Under the pieces are notes generated by a model that had not been told where the DNA came from, ran no database searches, and saw only the letters and a list, made by a program, of their open reading frames with translations. A stretch of DNA of 14,004 bases from an uncultured Porphyromonas sp. (GTDB taxonomy: Bacteria > Bacteroidota > Bacteroidia > Bacteroidales > Porphyromonadaceae), in contig CAMFNC010000229.1 of assembly GCA_945965245.1 (NCBI GenBank), positions 1 through 14,004 of the forward strand, written 5' to 3'. Both the position numbers and the translations under genes were made by a program. Numbering within the stretch: the stretch's first letter is position 1; the number at the start of each line of letters is the position of its first letter. Shown here piece by piece: positions 13,938 through 14,004 of the stretch.

Positions 13938-14004
13938 TTATCCTTGACGTTGGTCTATCATGGCTAACAATTCGTCCAGCATCTTACGATTGTTTTGCAG
14001 GCGG
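13938..14004 (-). CDS. C-terminal end of an unidentified gene entering from the right
   Basis: The minus strand is open from the window edge to a TAA at 13938-13940 and encodes 21 residues ending KMLDELLAMIDQRQG. Three things support a real gene end: the stop lies just ahead of the convergent hairpin, the composition is helix-forming and protein-like, and no plus-strand frame competes. The fragment is too short to identify the product. The 5' part is outside the window. Confidence 0.5.
   Translation of the reverse strand, partial: RLQNNRKMLDELLAMIDQRQG

Overview
The window reads as a chromosomal segment of a Bacteroidales bacterium (phylum Bacteroidota). The main pointers are a lpxD / lpxC-fabZ fusion / lpxA lipid A cluster, a long (390-residue) PurM of the Bacteroidota type, a P-loop nucleoside kinase fused to a ThrRS-like N-terminus, and TAnnTTTG-type -7 boxes in front of genes. 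I cannot resolve the genus from this sequence alone. It is Gram-negative, as it encodes the first steps of lipid A synthesis.

Layout. (1) Positions 1-1911, minus strand: a GNAT-fold protein followed after 16 bp by parE (topoisomerase IV subunit B), which runs off the left edge. (2) Positions 1912-2013: a short divergent promoter region with a small hairpin. (3) Positions 2014-4040, plus strand: the nucleoside kinase fusion and a SUI1/YciH-type translation factor, 20 bp apart. (4) Positions 4041-4916: the only long stretch without an intact gene. It holds an AT-rich spacer with a three-unit, 22-bp-period tandem repeat ending in a 17-bp palindrome, then an internally deleted IS3-like element of about 570 bp with matching terminal inverted repeats, then a promoter-like box. 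(5) Positions 4917-13855, plus strand: eight tightly packed genes: secreted GH73 glucosaminidase with LysM, purM, prfA, pyrF, lpxD, lpxC-fabZ, lpxA, and a bifunctional NAD(P)H-hydrate repair enzyme. Gaps are 12-44 bp, with one 1-nt stop/start overlap, so one or a few transcripts are likely. (6) Positions 13877-13920: a strong hairpin that appears to serve as a shared terminator between this run and the 3' end of a minus-strand gene entering from the right edge.

Functionally, LpxA, LpxC and LpxD carry out the first three lipid A steps from UDP-GlcNAc, and FabZ (fused to LpxC) makes the enoyl-ACP of fatty acid synthesis from the same 3-hydroxyacyl-ACP pool that LpxA and LpxD use. PyrF makes UMP, the source of the uridine carrier. 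PurM, RF1 and the NAD(P)HX repair enzyme are housekeeping. The glucosaminidase acts on peptidoglycan. I found no new defence, mobile or biosynthetic system here: the coding content is conserved core metabolism, and the least explained DNA is the 4.1-4.2 kb repeat array next to the IS remnant.
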